Below, piece after piece: positions 17,691 to 27,258 of a stretch of DNA of 64,000 bases. The translations under genes were made by a program, and so were the position numbers. The notes beneath the pieces were generated by a model. That model saw only the letters and a program-made list of their open reading frames with translations. It was not told the DNA's origin and searched no databases. Source of the DNA: an uncultured beta proteobacterium (GTDB taxonomy: Bacteria > Pseudomonadota > Gammaproteobacteria > Burkholderiales > Burkholderiaceae_C); the NCBI GenBank assembly GCA_903823025.1, contig CAIJRK010000086.1, forward strand, positions 1 through 64,000, read 5' to 3'. Each line of letters begins with the position of its first letter. Position 1 is the stretch's first letter.

Positions 17691-18755
17691 TCACACCCGT
17701 TTGAATGTGACAACGTGATCGACCTGAGCGCGAATCCCGATCCATTCGCCAATTTTGTGGTTGTGGTGGCTGGGTACATGGGCCATCACGGTGTCGCCAC
17801 TGGCCAGACGCAGGGTATATAAAAACTCGGCACCCCGAAACGCCTTGCGGATGATCTCTGCTTTTATCGGGGCGTTGTCGTCGTGCACGATGTCATCGGC
17901 GCGTAGCAACACATCGCAGGCGCCATCCACAAAGGCACTGGGCAGGGGACATTCAGCCATATTGGTCAGGTCACCCAGCACGGTATGAACCACCACCTGA
18001 TCGCCTACCTGCCGCAGGGTGGCCGGTGTGAATACGCCATGACCAATAAACTCAGCGACAAAACGCGAAGCCGGACGGTGGTACAGCGTATAGGCATCGT
18101 CCCACTGGTGCAACTGCCCTTCGTTGATCACGCCCACGGTGTCGCCAATGGCAAACGCCTCCAGCTGGTCATGCGTGACAAAAAGGGCGGTCGTTTGGGC
18201 AGCTTTGAGAATACTGCGCACCTCGTGGGCCAAACGTTCGCGCAAATCCACATCCAGATTGGAGAACGGCTCATCGAGCAGTAACAAGCGCGGCTTGGGC
18301 GCCAAGGCACGGGCCAGTGCCACGCGCTGCTGCTGCCCCCCCGAAAGCTCATGAGGAAAGCGTGCTTCATGACCGGACAGCCCGACCAGCGCCAGCACCT
18401 CCGCCACCCGGGCGGCCCGCTCAGACTTGGACAGATGGGCAATGCCGAAGCCGACATTGCGGCCCACGTCCAAATGGGGGAACAAGGCGTAATCCTGAAA
18501 CACCATGCCCATCTGACGCGCCTCGGGCGCCAGGTTAATCTGGGTGCTGCTGACGACTTGACCCGCCAGTTTGATCGACCCTGTTGCCACCGGCTCCAAA
18601 CCAGCGACGGCTCGCAGCAAGGTGGTTTTGCCACAGCCGGAGGGACCAATCAGCACGCCAATGTCACCCGCATGTAAACCAAAAGAGACGTTGCGAACAA
18701 CCGGCTGACTGCGCCCGTCATAGGCAACACTGAGTTGTGAAAGCTCTAAAAACAT
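17691..18755 (-). CDS. fbpC: Ferric-iron-type ABC transporter ATP-binding protein (FbpC-like)
   Basis: This is a 354-residue importer ATPase. Walker A is IGPSGCGKTTLLR, the Q-loop region is MGMVFQDYALFPHLDV, the signature is ELSGGQQQRVALARAL, Walker B is LLLLDEPFSNLD, and the H-loop is FVTHDQLEA. A C-terminal TOBE-type domain contains LLRADDIVHDD. The sequence and its pairing with a fused double-permease gene point to Fe3+ uptake. It is divergent from that permease across a Fur-box-like site, so iron repression is likely. ATG 18755 (MFLELSQLS) is chosen by family length. ATG 18764 is possible, and neither has a clear ribosome site. Confidence 0.88.
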   Translation of the reverse strand: MFLELSQLSVAYDGRSQPVVRNVSFGLHAGDIGVLIGPSGCGKTTLLRAVAGLEPVATGSIKLAGQVVSSTQINLAPEARQMGMVFQDYALFPHLDVGRNVGFGIAHLSKSERAARVAEVLALVGLSGHEARFPHELSGGQQQRVALARALAPKPRLLLLDEPFSNLDVDLRERLAHEVRSILKAAQTTALFVTHDQLEAFAIGDTVGVINEGQLHQWDDAYTLYHRPASRFVAEFIGHGVFTPATLRQVGDQVVVHTVLGDLTNMAECPLPSAFVDGACDVLLRADDIVHDDNAPIKAEIIRKAFRGAEFLYTLRLASGDTVMAHVPSHHNHKIGEWIGIRAQVDHVVTFKRV

Positions 18756-18770
18756 AGAGATCATTCTAGA

Positions 18771-18785
18771 TGATTACAATTCTCA
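18771..18785. promoter_or_regulatory. Fur-box-like operator between divergent iron-transport genes
   Basis: TGATTACAATTCTCA matches the 7-1-7 Fur consensus TGATAATnATTATCA at 11 of 14 scored positions. It lies 7-16 bp before the possible fbpC starts and 28 bp before the fbpB start, where it could block both promoters. The iron-transporter identity of the flanking genes makes Fur control the simplest reading. Confidence 0.65.
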
Positions 18786-18812
18786 TTTAGATAAGATGGA
18801 GTGGATTCCCCT

Positions 18813-20438
18813 ATGTCGTTTCGTTGGTGTCGTCAATTTTTATTGCTTGCCTTGACGGTGGTATTCATGCTGCCCGTCGTTGCAATTTTTGCATCATGGT
18901 TATCTTGGGGCGACTCGGGTGCGGCAGCGGCGCAAATTTTGCAGGAAATGCGCAGTACGGTGCTTCCCGACTATGTTTGGACCACCGTGCGACTGTGCTT
19001 AATGGTGGCTTTCGGGGTGATTCTGGTGGGTTTGTCGGCGGCCGCTGCCGTGACCATGTTTGAGTTTCCAGGTCGCCGTGTTTTTGAATGGGCTTTGTTG
19101 TTGCCGCTAGCCATGCCTGCTTATGTGGTGGCGTATGCGTACACCGACTTTCTTCAGTTCAGCGGCCCTTTCCAAACTTTTGTGCGCAGTACGTTTGAGC
19201 TTGAAGGACGGGTGTTCCCCGAGATTCGCAGCCTGAACGGGGCGGCCTGGGTTTTTACTTTTTCGCTTTATCCCTACGTTTACTTGCTGGCGCGCACCGC
19301 GTTGGGCGACCGCACCGCGCATCTGATGGAAGCGGCGCGGCTGCTGGGCGCACCGATGCGTCGGCGTATTCTGGAAGTGGCTTTGCCCTTGGCGCGTCCC
19401 GCCGTCGCTGCCGGTGCTGCCTTGGCGTTGATGGAAACGCTGGCCGATTTTGGCGTGTCAAGTTACTTTGGTATCCAGACTTTCACGGCGGGCATTTACA
19501 AAGCCTGGTTGTCAATGGACAACCGCATCGCCGCCGCGCAACTCGCCACCATGCTGCTGTCGCTGGTGGCTGTGTTGCTGTTTTTGGAGCACCGTGCGCA
19601 AAAGCGGATGCGATTTTCTGCGGCCCGAGGCGGGCGAGCCGGTGCCATGGATGCGCGACCTTTGATCTTGCGAGGTCGTCACAAATGGCTGGCTTGGCTG
19701 ATATGCGGCGCACCGGTGCTGGTCGGCTTTGTGTTGCCAGTGTTGTTCATGTTGCGGCCCTTGATCGAAGATTGGTCGGTCTTGTCGTGGGGGCGGTTTT
19801 TGGGTTGGGCTATGAACAGTTTGCGGCTGGGGGCCATGAGCGCGGTGCTGGCGGTTGGGCTGGCTTTGTTACTCGCCTTTAACCTGCGCCGTCGCCCGGA
19901 TTTGCCGACCCGTTTGGCCGCGCAATTGGTGGGGTTGGGCTATGCCGTGCCGGGCGCTGTGATTGTGGTCGGGCTGCTGTTGCCCGTGGGTTGGGTGCAA
20001 ACTGTGGCGCCAGATAGCAGTGTGGGTTATTACATGATGGCGACATCACTCGGTCTTGTCTGGGCCTATTTGGTGCGGTTTAGTGCCGTGGCTTTGCAAT
20101 CGGTGCAAAGCGGCTACGCGCGCATTCCAATAAGTTTTGACGACTCTGCGCGCATGTTGGGCACCCGCGACAGTGCGTTGCTGCGCCGCGTGCATTGGCC
20201 GCTGCTCAAACGCTCGACCGCTGTGGCCGTCTTGCTGGTGTTTGTCGATGTCATGAAGGAGTTGCCAGCCACGCTGGTGTTGCGCCCCTTCAACAGTGAC
20301 ACGCTGGCGGTGGTGGCCTATCAATTGGCGCGTGATGAACGTCTGGGCGAGGCGGCGCTGCCTTCGCTGGCCTTGGTGCTGGTGGGGCTGATTCCGGTGG
20401 TGTTACTAAGTCGCACACTGCGGTCGCCTGCACGGTAA
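18813..20438 (+). CDS. fbpB: Ferric-iron-type ABC transporter permease (FbpB-like, fused double permease)
   Basis: This is a 541-residue inner-membrane permease with about 12 hydrophobic segments in two homologous halves, as in FbpB/SfuB. The EAA-type loops are EAARLLGAPMRRRILEVALP in the first half and DSARMLGTRDSALLRRVHWP in the second, and they couple to the ATPase. The reading frame opens at GTG 18801. ATG 18813 is preferred because GGAGTGG ends 8 bp before it. No periplasmic binding-protein gene (fbpA) is adjacent, so that partner must be encoded elsewhere. Confidence 0.9.
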   Translation: MSFRWCRQFLLLALTVVFMLPVVAIFASWLSWGDSGAAAAQILQEMRSTVLPDYVWTTVRLCLMVAFGVILVGLSAAAAVTMFEFPGRRVFEWALLLPLAMPAYVVAYAYTDFLQFSGPFQTFVRSTFELEGRVFPEIRSLNGAAWVFTFSLYPYVYLLARTALGDRTAHLMEAARLLGAPMRRRILEVALPLARPAVAAGAALALMETLADFGVSSYFGIQTFTAGIYKAWLSMDNRIAAAQLATMLLSLVAVLLFLEHRAQKRMRFSAARGGRAGAMDARPLILRGRHKWLAWLICGAPVLVGFVLPVLFMLRPLIEDWSVLSWGRFLGWAMNSLRLGAMSAVLAVGLALLLAFNLRRRPDLPTRLAAQLVGLGYAVPGAVIVVGLLLPVGWVQTVAPDSSVGYYMMATSLGLVWAYLVRFSAVALQSVQSGYARIPISFDDSARMLGTRDSALLRRVHWPLLKRSTAVAVLLVFVDVMKELPATLVLRPFNSDTLAVVAYQLARDERLGEAALPSLALVLVGLIPVVLLSRTLRSPAR

Positions 20439-20517
20439 GGGTGAGAAAAAACAGTCATGGTGTTCAACAAAGGTTACTTTGACAGGGTCACAATCGGAGC
20501 TTAATCAAGCTTCAAGA

Positions 20518-22350
20518 ATGCCACCCATGCGCCGCTCTGGCGAATCCACCTCCTCCTCTCACGGCGCCGCGTCAACACCTGCGCCCGTCAGCCCCCGTTC
20601 CGACTGGGCCACCTTGCGTCGTTTGTTTCCCTATTTGTGGCAATACAAATGGCGAGTGATTGCGGCGCTGGGCTTCATGATCGCGGCCAAAATGGCCAAC
20701 GTCAGCGTGCCCTTGTTGCTCAAACAACTGGTGGACACGGTCAACCCGAGCGGCATGAATGCCAACGCTTTGGTCGTCGTTCCAGCGGCTTTGCTGCTGG
20801 GCTACGGCTTGTTGCGCTTGTCCACGACCTTGTTTGCCGAGTTGCGTGAACTGGTGTTTGCCAAGGCCACCGAGGGCGCATCCCGCAGTATTTCGCTGCA
20901 AGTGTTCCGGCATTTGCACGCCCTGAGCCTGCGCTTTCATCTGGAGCGCCAGACGGGCGGCATGACACGCGACATTGAGCGCGGCACGCGGGCCGTGCAC
21001 TCATTGATCTCGTATTCGCTTTACAGCATTGTTCCCACGTTGATTGAGGTGGCGATGGTGCTGACGCTGCTGGCGGTCAAGTTTGATGTCTGGTTTGCCT
21101 GGATCACGATGATTGCGTTGGTGTTCTACATCATCTTTACGGTGGTGGTGACCGAGTGGCGCACGCAGTACCGCAAACAGATGAACGAGCTTGATTCCAA
21201 GGCGCACAGCCGCGCTATTGATTCGCTGCTGAATTACGAGACCGTCAAATACTTCAACAACGAAGAGTTTGAGGCGCGCCGTTACGACGAAAATCTGGCG
21301 CGTTACCGCAAGGCTGCCGTCAAGAGCCAGACCACGTTGAGTCTGCTCAACACTGGCCAGCAAATCATCATTGCCACCGGACTGGTCGCGATGCTGTGGC
21401 GCGCCACCCAAGGCGTCGTCGATGGCCGCATGACGCTGGGCGACTTGGTGATGGTGAACGCCTTCATGATTCAACTCTATATTCCGCTGGGGTTTTTGGG
21501 CGTGTTGTACCGCGAGATCAAGCAAAGCCTGACTGATCTGGACAAGATGTTTACCTTGATTGAGCGCGAGCGTGAAATTGCCGATGAGCCGGGCGCGCAG
21601 CCGCTCAAGACGGATGGTGCCAGCGTCACGTTCAGCCACGTTAACTTTGCTTACGACCCGGCGCGCCCGATTCTGCATGACATCAGTTTTGAGATTCCGG
21701 CGGGCAAAACCGTGGCGGTGGTTGGCCCTTCAGGCTCGGGTAAATCCACGCTGGCGCGGCTCCTGTTCCGCTTTTACGATGTGCAGGACGGCCAGATTTT
21801 GATTGCCGGGCAAGACATCAAACAAGTCACGCAGGCTTCTGTGCGACAAGCCATTGGCATCGTGCCGCAAGACACTGTGCTGTTCAATGACACGGTGGAA
21901 TACAACATCGCCTACGGCAAACAAGGCGCTACGCGGGCGCAGGTAGAGGAGGCGGCGCGCGCCGCGCACATTCACAACTTCATCAACGCTACGCCCAAAG
22001 GCTACGACACGATGGTCGGCGAGCGCGGCCTCAAACTCTCGGGTGGTGAAAAGCAGCGCGTAGCGATTGCCCGCACTTTACTGAAAAATCCGCCCATCCT
22101 GATCTTTGACGAAGCCACTTCGGCGCTGGATTCCGCCAATGAGCGCGCCATTCAGGCCGAGCTGCAAAGCGTGGCGAAAAACAAGACGACGCTGGTGATT
22201 GCGCACCGTTTATCGACTGTGGTGGACGCGCATGAGATTTTGGTGATGGACACCGGGCGGATTATTGAGCGTGGAACCCACGCCGCACTGATGGCCACAA
22301 ATGGGCGTTATGCGTCAATGTGGGCGCTGCAACAGTCGGCGGCAGAATAG
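20518..22350 (+). CDS. Atm1/ABCB7-type ABC exporter (fused permease and ATPase)
   Basis: This is a half-transporter of about 610 residues with six membrane segments, then an ATPase domain. Conserved parts are YFNNEEFEARRYDENLARY in the membrane domain, Walker A GPSGSGKSTLARLLF, Q-loop IVPQDTVLFNDT, signature LSGGEKQRVAIARTLL, Walker B ILIFDEATSALDS, and H-loop IAHRLSTV. Atm1-type exporters move glutathione-linked compounds and help with metal tolerance and Fe-S homeostasis. The start is uncertain: TTG 20479 has AAAGG just upstream and adds 13 residues, while ATG 20518 lacks a good ribosome site. Confidence 0.9.
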   Translation: MPPMRRSGESTSSSHGAASTPAPVSPRSDWATLRRLFPYLWQYKWRVIAALGFMIAAKMANVSVPLLLKQLVDTVNPSGMNANALVVVPAALLLGYGLLRLSTTLFAELRELVFAKATEGASRSISLQVFRHLHALSLRFHLERQTGGMTRDIERGTRAVHSLISYSLYSIVPTLIEVAMVLTLLAVKFDVWFAWITMIALVFYIIFTVVVTEWRTQYRKQMNELDSKAHSRAIDSLLNYETVKYFNNEEFEARRYDENLARYRKAAVKSQTTLSLLNTGQQIIIATGLVAMLWRATQGVVDGRMTLGDLVMVNAFMIQLYIPLGFLGVLYREIKQSLTDLDKMFTLIEREREIADEPGAQPLKTDGASVTFSHVNFAYDPARPILHDISFEIPAGKTVAVVGPSGSGKSTLARLLFRFYDVQDGQILIAGQDIKQVTQASVRQAIGIVPQDTVLFNDTVEYNIAYGKQGATRAQVEEAARAAHIHNFINATPKGYDTMVGERGLKLSGGEKQRVAIARTLLKNPPILIFDEATSALDSANERAIQAELQSVAKNKTTLVIAHRLSTVVDAHEILVMDTGRIIERGTHAALMATNGRYASMWALQQSAAE

Positions 22351-22368
22351 GTTGGCGCGTGTCGGGCC

Positions 22369-22737
22369 TCAAGCACTCCTGAAAATAAAATAAACCGCGC
22401 CCACCATACACAAGGCCGCCCACAAATAGTCCAGCTTGAACGGCTCTTTGAGATACAACATGGCAAACGGCACAAACACCGCCAGCGTGATGACCTCTTG
22501 CATGATCTTGAGCTGTCCCACGCTCAACCCGGCTAACTGAAACCCAATGCGGTTGGCCGGTACTTGCAACCCATATTCAAAAAATGCAATGCCCCAACTG
22601 ATAAGTGCGGCGATATACCACGGCGCCGTGGCGAGATTTTTAAGGTGCCCGTACCAGGCAAAAGTCATAAAAATATTGCTACCCACCAACAACAAAATGG
22701 TTTGCAGTGAAAAGGGAATGGATTGAAGTGCGTTCAT
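22369..22737 (-). CDS. DUF486 (DMT-type) small membrane protein
   Basis: This is a 122-residue integral membrane protein with four hydrophobic helices. The DUF486 signatures are SNIFMTFAWYGHLK, ISWGIAFFEYGLQVPANRIG and LKIMQEVITLAVFVPFA. The family belongs to the drug/metabolite transporter clan, and its substrate is unknown. The open frame begins at a TTG at 22767, but ATG 22737 gives the usual family length. It lies downstream of acnB on the same strand, with two hairpins between them, so it is probably not strongly cotranscribed. Confidence 0.85.
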   Translation of the reverse strand: MNALQSIPFSLQTILLLVGSNIFMTFAWYGHLKNLATAPWYIAALISWGIAFFEYGLQVPANRIGFQLAGLSVGQLKIMQEVITLAVFVPFAMLYLKEPFKLDYLWAALCMVGAVYFIFRSA

Positions 22738-22775
22738 AGCGCGCATTATCTTTGCTTGCCACGGCAAAGCCAGAT

Positions 22776-22808
22776 AAAAAAACGCCCCGTAACCTGCGTT
22801 GCGGGGCG
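22776..22808 (-). terminator. Rho-independent terminator downstream of acnB
   Basis: On the minus strand CGCCCCG-CAAC pairs with GTTA-CGGGGCG around a short loop and is followed by seven T residues. It lies 48 bp after the acnB stop and before the DUF486 gene, and has the form of a classical intrinsic terminator. Confidence 0.85.
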
Positions 22809-22823
22809 CCTGGAAACCATCAG

Positions 22824-22846
22824 GCCCGGCAAATACCGGGCTTTTT
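22824..22846. terminator. Second hairpin after acnB, with T-run on the plus strand
   Basis: GCCCGG and CCGGGC pair around CAAATA, with TTTTT following on the plus strand. It lies immediately beyond acnB and is in tandem with the stronger minus-strand terminator. It could stop plus-strand transcription running into acnB antisense. Confidence 0.55.
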
Positions 22847-22855
22847 CAGGCTTCT

Positions 22856-25453
22856 TTAAGCGGTGGTATCTTCCTTCACGGAGGAGGCCGCGTCGGTGTA
22901 GGACTGGACCTTGTCGAAGTTAAGGTATTGGTAAATTGTGTCGCTGGCAGCAGTCAACGCACCCATGTCGGCCATGTACTCGGCCTTGGTAGGAATGCGC
23001 CCCAGCTTGGAACAAATGGCGGCCAGTTCGGCGCTGCCCAAATAGACGTTGCTGTTCTTGCCCAAACGGTTCGGGAAGTTGCGCGTGGATGTAGAGAATA
23101 CAACCGCCCCTTCCTTAACCTGCGCCTGATTACCCATACACAAGCTGCAACCCGGCATTTCTATGCGCGCGCCAGCAGAACCCAACACGCCGTAATGACC
23201 CTCTTCGCTGAGTTGCTTGGCGTCCATTTTGGTTGGCGGTGCCACCCACAATTTGACGGGAATATCACGCTTGTTTTCCAACAGCTTGGAGGCCGCGCGG
23301 AAGTGACCAATATTGGTCATGCATGAGCCAATGAAAACTTCTTCAATCACGGTGCCGGCAACATCAGACAGTGTTTTTACATCGTCTGGATCATTGGGGC
23401 AGGCCACGATAGGTTCTTGAATATCAGCCAGATCAATTTCGATGACGGCGGCATAGTCTGCATCCGCATCGCCCTTGAGCAACTGCGGATTAGCCAACCA
23501 GGCCTCCATCGCCTTGATGCGACGGTTGATGGTGCGCACATCGGAATAACCGGTGGCAATCATCCATTTCAACATCGTGATGTTGCTGGTGATGTACTCG
23601 ATGATCGGCTCTTTGTTCAGGTGAACGGTACAACCACCCGCACTGCGTTCAGCGGAGGCATCGCTCAATTCAAAGGCTTGTTCGACCTTGAGATCAGGCA
23701 GACCTTCAATTTCCAGAATGCGACCGGAGAAAATGTTTTTCTTGCCTTGCTTGGCCACCGTCAGCAAACCGGACTTGATAGCGTACAGCGGAATGGCATT
23801 GACCAAATCGCGCAGCGTGACGCCGGGCTGCATCTTGCCTTTAAAACGCACCAACACGCTTTCAGGCATATCGAGCGGCATCACGCCAGTGGCGGCACCA
23901 AAAGCCACCAAGCCGGAGCCAGCAGGAAAGCTGATGCCAATCGGGAAACGGGTGTGGCTATCGCCGCCCGTGCCCACGGTATCAGGCAACAACATGCGGT
24001 TCAACCAGCTGTGAATAATGCCATCACCCGGACGCAGCGGCACACCGCCGCGTGTGCTCATGAAGTCAGGCAACTCGTGGTGCATCTTCACATCCACAGG
24101 CTTCGGATAGGCCGCAGTGTGGCAGAACGACTGCATCACCAGATCAGCGCTGAAGCCCAGGCAAGCCAAGTCTTTCAACTCGTCGCGGGTCATCGGGCCG
24201 GTGGTGTCTTGCGAACCCACACTGGTCATTTTGGGTTCGCAGTAAGTCCCGGGGCGAACACCTTGGCCTTCAGGCAAGCCGCACGCACGGCCCACCATTT
24301 TTTGCGCCAGCGTGAAACCTTTTTTGGTATCCACGGGGTTTTGCGGCAAGCGGAACAAGGTGCTCACGGGCAAGCCCAGGGCTTCACGGGCTTTGGAGGT
24401 CAGGCCACGGCCAATGATCAACGGAATGCGGCCACCGGCGCGCACTTCGTCAAACAAGACTTCGCTTTTGACTTTGAACTCGGCAATCACTTGGCCGTCT
24501 TTGAGTGCCTTGCCGTCATAAGGGCGCAGTTCGACCACGTCACCCATGTTCATGGCGCTCACATCCAACTCAATGGGCAAAGCGCCCGAGTCTTCCATGG
24601 TGTTGTAGAAAATCGGGGCAATTTTGCTGCCCAGACAGACGCCGCCAAAGCGCTTGTTCGGCACAAACGGAATGTCTTCACCCGTGAACCACAACACTGA
24701 ATTGGTAGCGGATTTGCGCGAGGAGCCGGTGCCCACCACGTCGCCCACATAGGCGACCAAATTGCCCTTGGCTTTCAGTTCGTCAAAAAACTTGACAGGG
24801 CCACGCTTGCCGTCTTCTTCCGGCACGATGCCGGGACGCGCGTTTTTGTGCATCGCCAAGGCGTGCATCGGAATATCAGGACGACTGAAAGCGTCAGGTG
24901 CAGGTGACAAGTCGTCGGTGTTGATCTCACCTTCAACTTTGAAAACGGTCAGCGTGATCGACTCTGGCACTTCAGGACGCGAGGTAAACCACTCGGCATC
25001 GGCCCAGCTTTGCAGCACGGCTTTGGCTTGCGCGTTGCCCTTGTCGGCTTTTTCCTTGACATCATGGAACTGGTCGAACATCAGCAAGGTCTTCTTGAGA
25101 CCATTGGCCGCTACTGCGGCTACGGCGTCATCGTCGAGCAACTCCACCAGCGGGCTGATGTTGTAGCCACCGAGCATGGTGCCTAACAATTCTGTGGCCT
25201 TTTCGCGTGAAATCAGGGCGCATTTTTCAGTGCCCATGGCAACTGCCGCCAAATAGCTGGCTTTCACCTTGGCGGCATCATCCACACCGGCAGGTACGCG
25301 ATGGGTAATCAGCGCCACCAAGGTGGCTTCTTCGCCTTGCGGTGGATTTTTCAGCAGCTCAATGAGGGCTGCGGTCTGGGTGGCAGACAGGGGTAACGGG
25401 GGAATGCCAAGAGCGGCGCGTTCAGCGACGTGGGCACGGTAAGTCTGCAACAT
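22856..25453 (-). CDS. acnB: Aconitate hydratase B
   Basis: This is a [4Fe-4S] enzyme that isomerises citrate and isocitrate in the TCA cycle. The 865 residues match E. coli AcnB in length and domain order: HEAT-like domain first, swivel domain second, then the catalytic core. Visible motifs are [33 protein letters not shown], and the cluster cysteines in [15 protein letters not shown] and [13 protein letters not shown]. The reading frame extends upstream, but ATG 25453 is preceded by AAGGAG and begins [16 protein letters not shown] as in the family. It is followed by two terminator-like hairpins. Confidence 0.97.
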   Translation of the reverse strand: MLQTYRAHVAERAALGIPPLPLSATQTAALIELLKNPPQGEEATLVALITHRVPAGVDDAAKVKASYLAAVAMGTEKCALISREKATELLGTMLGGYNISPLVELLDDDAVAAVAANGLKKTLLMFDQFHDVKEKADKGNAQAKAVLQSWADAEWFTSRPEVPESITLTVFKVEGEINTDDLSPAPDAFSRPDIPMHALAMHKNARPGIVPEEDGKRGPVKFFDELKAKGNLVAYVGDVVGTGSSRKSATNSVLWFTGEDIPFVPNKRFGGVCLGSKIAPIFYNTMEDSGALPIELDVSAMNMGDVVELRPYDGKALKDGQVIAEFKVKSEVLFDEVRAGGRIPLIIGRGLTSKAREALGLPVSTLFRLPQNPVDTKKGFTLAQKMVGRACGLPEGQGVRPGTYCEPKMTSVGSQDTTGPMTRDELKDLACLGFSADLVMQSFCHTAAYPKPVDVKMHHELPDFMSTRGGVPLRPGDGIIHSWLNRMLLPDTVGTGGDSHTRFPIGISFPAGSGLVAFGAATGVMPLDMPESVLVRFKGKMQPGVTLRDLVNAIPLYAIKSGLLTVAKQGKKNIFSGRILEIEGLPDLKVEQAFELSDASAERSAGGCTVHLNKEPIIEYITSNITMLKWMIATGYSDVRTINRRIKAMEAWLANPQLLKGDADADYAAVIEIDLADIQEPIVACPNDPDDVKTLSDVAGTVIEEVFIGSCMTNIGHFRAASKLLENKRDIPVKLWVAPPTKMDAKQLSEEGHYGVLGSAGARIEMPGCSLCMGNQAQVKEGAVVFSTSTRNFPNRLGKNSNVYLGSAELAAICSKLGRIPTKAEYMADMGALTAASDTIYQYLNFDKVQSYTDAASSVKEDTTA

Positions 25454-25481
25454 AGTCAACTCCTTTTTAATTAGAAAATGG

Positions 25482-25506
25482 CTTGGCCCTTTTCTCATGG
25501 GCCAAG
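25482..25506 (-). terminator. Hairpin between the 178-residue secreted protein gene and acnB
   Basis: CTTGGCCC and GGGCCAAG form a perfect 8-bp stem around a 9-nt loop. On the minus strand it is followed by CCATTTTC, a weak T-rich tail. It lies 9 bp after the stop of the upstream gene and 29 bp before acnB, so it may attenuate or end transcription ahead of acnB. Confidence 0.5.
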
Positions 25507-25514
25507 TGCGCTAC

Positions 25515-26051
25515 TTATTTAGCAGCAACAGCGGTAGGCGCATCAAGAATGCTCGGGCCTGGATTTTTATTCAACATGTCAGCCACAAGCGCTTGATCCG
25601 GATTCATACAGGCATCGGCCAAGCGTTGCCCCAGTTTGTGATTCATCAGCATGGATTTATTGGCCAACTGCAACCACACAGCGCCAGCCTGGCGGTCTTC
25701 CAGGCGAATAGCGCCGGTGCTGGTTTCAACTGGCAACATGCGGTATTTCTGGTTTTTAATCTGAACATCGAAGTAACCGGGCGATTTGGCATCCGCCGTC
25801 AGACTGACAAAGGCGCCCAATTCACACGGCAAGCGACCCTGGTAAACGCGCTGTGCAATCGCCAGTTCAGCGGGCGTCAAAACTGCCTCAGTCGCCCATA
25901 CCGTAGGCACCGACGGGGTCGTTGGCGTTTTGGTTTCAAGATGGCTGACGGGTGAGTGCAGCACCGGCTTGTTTACCGCTTTGGCGGGCGTCTCCGCCAA
26001 GAGTGCAACAGGTACGGCGATCAAAAAAATGGATGCAAGGAGTTTTTTCAT
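25515..26051 (-). CDS. Secreted protein of unknown function in the TCA cluster
   Basis: This is a 178-residue protein that I do not recognise. It begins with a clear Sec signal peptide (MKKLLASIFLIAVPVALLAE, cleavage probably after LLA). A Pro/Thr-rich linker of about 30 residues follows, then a compact domain containing ELAIAQRVYQGRLPCELGA, YFDVQIKNQKYRMLPVETS and DRQAGAVWLQLANKSMLM. There are two cysteines in the mature part (about residues 76 and 149), possibly a disulfide. It lies between a CitE-like gene and acnB on the same strand. A periplasmic location is inferred. Nothing in it shows an enzyme motif. Confidence 0.8.
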   Translation of the reverse strand: MKKLLASIFLIAVPVALLAETPAKAVNKPVLHSPVSHLETKTPTTPSVPTVWATEAVLTPAELAIAQRVYQGRLPCELGAFVSLTADAKSPGYFDVQIKNQKYRMLPVETSTGAIRLEDRQAGAVWLQLANKSMLMNHKLGQRLADACMNPDQALVADMLNKNPGPSILDAPTAVAAK

Positions 26052-26086
26052 AATTTGGAACCTCGGTCAATGGCATTTAGCCAAAA

Positions 26087-27133
26087 TTAAGCCAGAAAAT
26101 AGGCCTGAACTTCATCTGGAAGGGGCCGGCCCGTCTGGTGTGCCCGTTCCAACACATGCCAAAAATAGCGATAACTCGCACGGTCATGCAGTTTTCCGGC
26201 AAAAGAAATAGGCGCCCAATCCGCTTGTAAGGCCGCCTGCATGATATTCGACGCCAACTCAATTTCATCTATCTTCGGTGCGAAGGCCTCCAGAATAGGC
26301 CTGATTTGACTGGGATGAATACTCCACATCCGGGTGTAGCCCAGTGCGCGCGAGGCGCGGGTTGCGGCTGCTTGTATGGCAGCAAGATCAGAAAACTCGG
26401 TCACCACACAATGGGCAGGCACTTTGCCATACGCGTGGCAAGCAGATGCAATTTCAAGCTTGGCGCGAATCACCAAAGGGTGTGTGAATTGATCCAGTTC
26501 AGCGCTTCCCGGCTCTGAATGCACACGCATTGCGCTCGCGGGGATAGCGCCACCATGGCTGGACACAAAGTCCATCAACCCAAAGCTGAGAGACTGCACA
26601 CGCGGGTGTGCGGCTATTTCAAAAGCACGCTGCACAGCAGCAGGCGATTCAATCAAAACATGCAGGGGCAATGGCTGCGCGCGTCCAGCACGGCTGGCGG
26701 CCTGATCAATCCAGTGCATAGCACGGTTGACATCCGCCACTGTTTCCACCTTGGGAATCATGACGTGGCACAAAGCAGAGGCCGCGCCGCCCACAATGAT
26801 GTCGATGTCTTGCTCAAAGCTTGGGTGATCCACCGGATGTACACGCACGGCCACACGGGGTGCAAGGCTGGTAGCGCGTCCTTTTGCCGCTATCTGCACT
26901 TGGTTGGCGAGGGCGGTGACCATTTGCGCATGGTCTTTTTCGCCACCAATCGGCGCACCATCTTCACAATCTAGCGTGACATCAAATACGCAGGCACCCA
27001 ACTCTTCAGCCATTTCAGTCTGCAGTGCCAGGCTTTTGCGCATTCGCGCCTCTACCCCGCAGTAATGGTCACACACCGGCAGTAAAGCGGCTGCCGATTG
27101 CGCACCAAGAAGAACTTTGCGAGGGTGTTTCAT
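26087..27133 (-). CDS. HpcH/HpaI-CitE family lyase (putative CoA-ester lyase)
   Basis: This is a 348-residue TIM-barrel protein of the CitE-like/HpcH family. The metal- and substrate-site segments are FDVTLDCEDGAPIGGE, VAVRVHPVDHPSF, PLHVLIESPAAVQRAFEIA and a late MWSIHPSQIRPILEAF, as in malyl-CoA, citramalyl-CoA or citryl-CoA lyases. The exact substrate cannot be read from sequence. It lies 125 bp after mdh on the same strand and before the secreted unknown and acnB, which suggests a role linked to C4/C5 acids. It lacks the CitD/CitF partners of true citrate lyase. Confidence 0.85.
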   Translation of the reverse strand: MKHPRKVLLGAQSAAALLPVCDHYCGVEARMRKSLALQTEMAEELGACVFDVTLDCEDGAPIGGEKDHAQMVTALANQVQIAAKGRATSLAPRVAVRVHPVDHPSFEQDIDIIVGGAASALCHVMIPKVETVADVNRAMHWIDQAASRAGRAQPLPLHVLIESPAAVQRAFEIAAHPRVQSLSFGLMDFVSSHGGAIPASAMRVHSEPGSAELDQFTHPLVIRAKLEIASACHAYGKVPAHCVVTEFSDLAAIQAAATRASRALGYTRMWSIHPSQIRPILEAFAPKIDEIELASNIMQAALQADWAPISFAGKLHDRASYRYFWHVLERAHQTGRPLPDEVQAYFLA

Positions 27134-27228
27134 GTTCGTAGTCTGTTGGCTTCAATTCACGCCCTGAAAAAGGCGAATTTGGCCCCCTAGAAAGAGGGAA
27201 GTTTCAAACCGGTGTTAGTTTGGATGAA

Positions 27229-27248
27229 TCCCGGAACAGCGTCCGGGA
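27229..27248 (-). terminator. Hairpin downstream of mdh
   Basis: TCCCGGA and TCCGGGA form a 7-bp stem around ACAGCG, 11 bp after the mdh stop on the minus strand. No T-run follows, so it may be an mRNA-stabilising end or a weak terminator rather than a classical one. Confidence 0.35.
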
Positions 27249-27258
27249 AACCTGATTT

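Noticed and set aside
23417..24700. Long plus-strand open frame of 427 codons
   Set aside because: It lies wholly antisense to acnB, follows that gene's codon periodicity, and its translation shows no domain.
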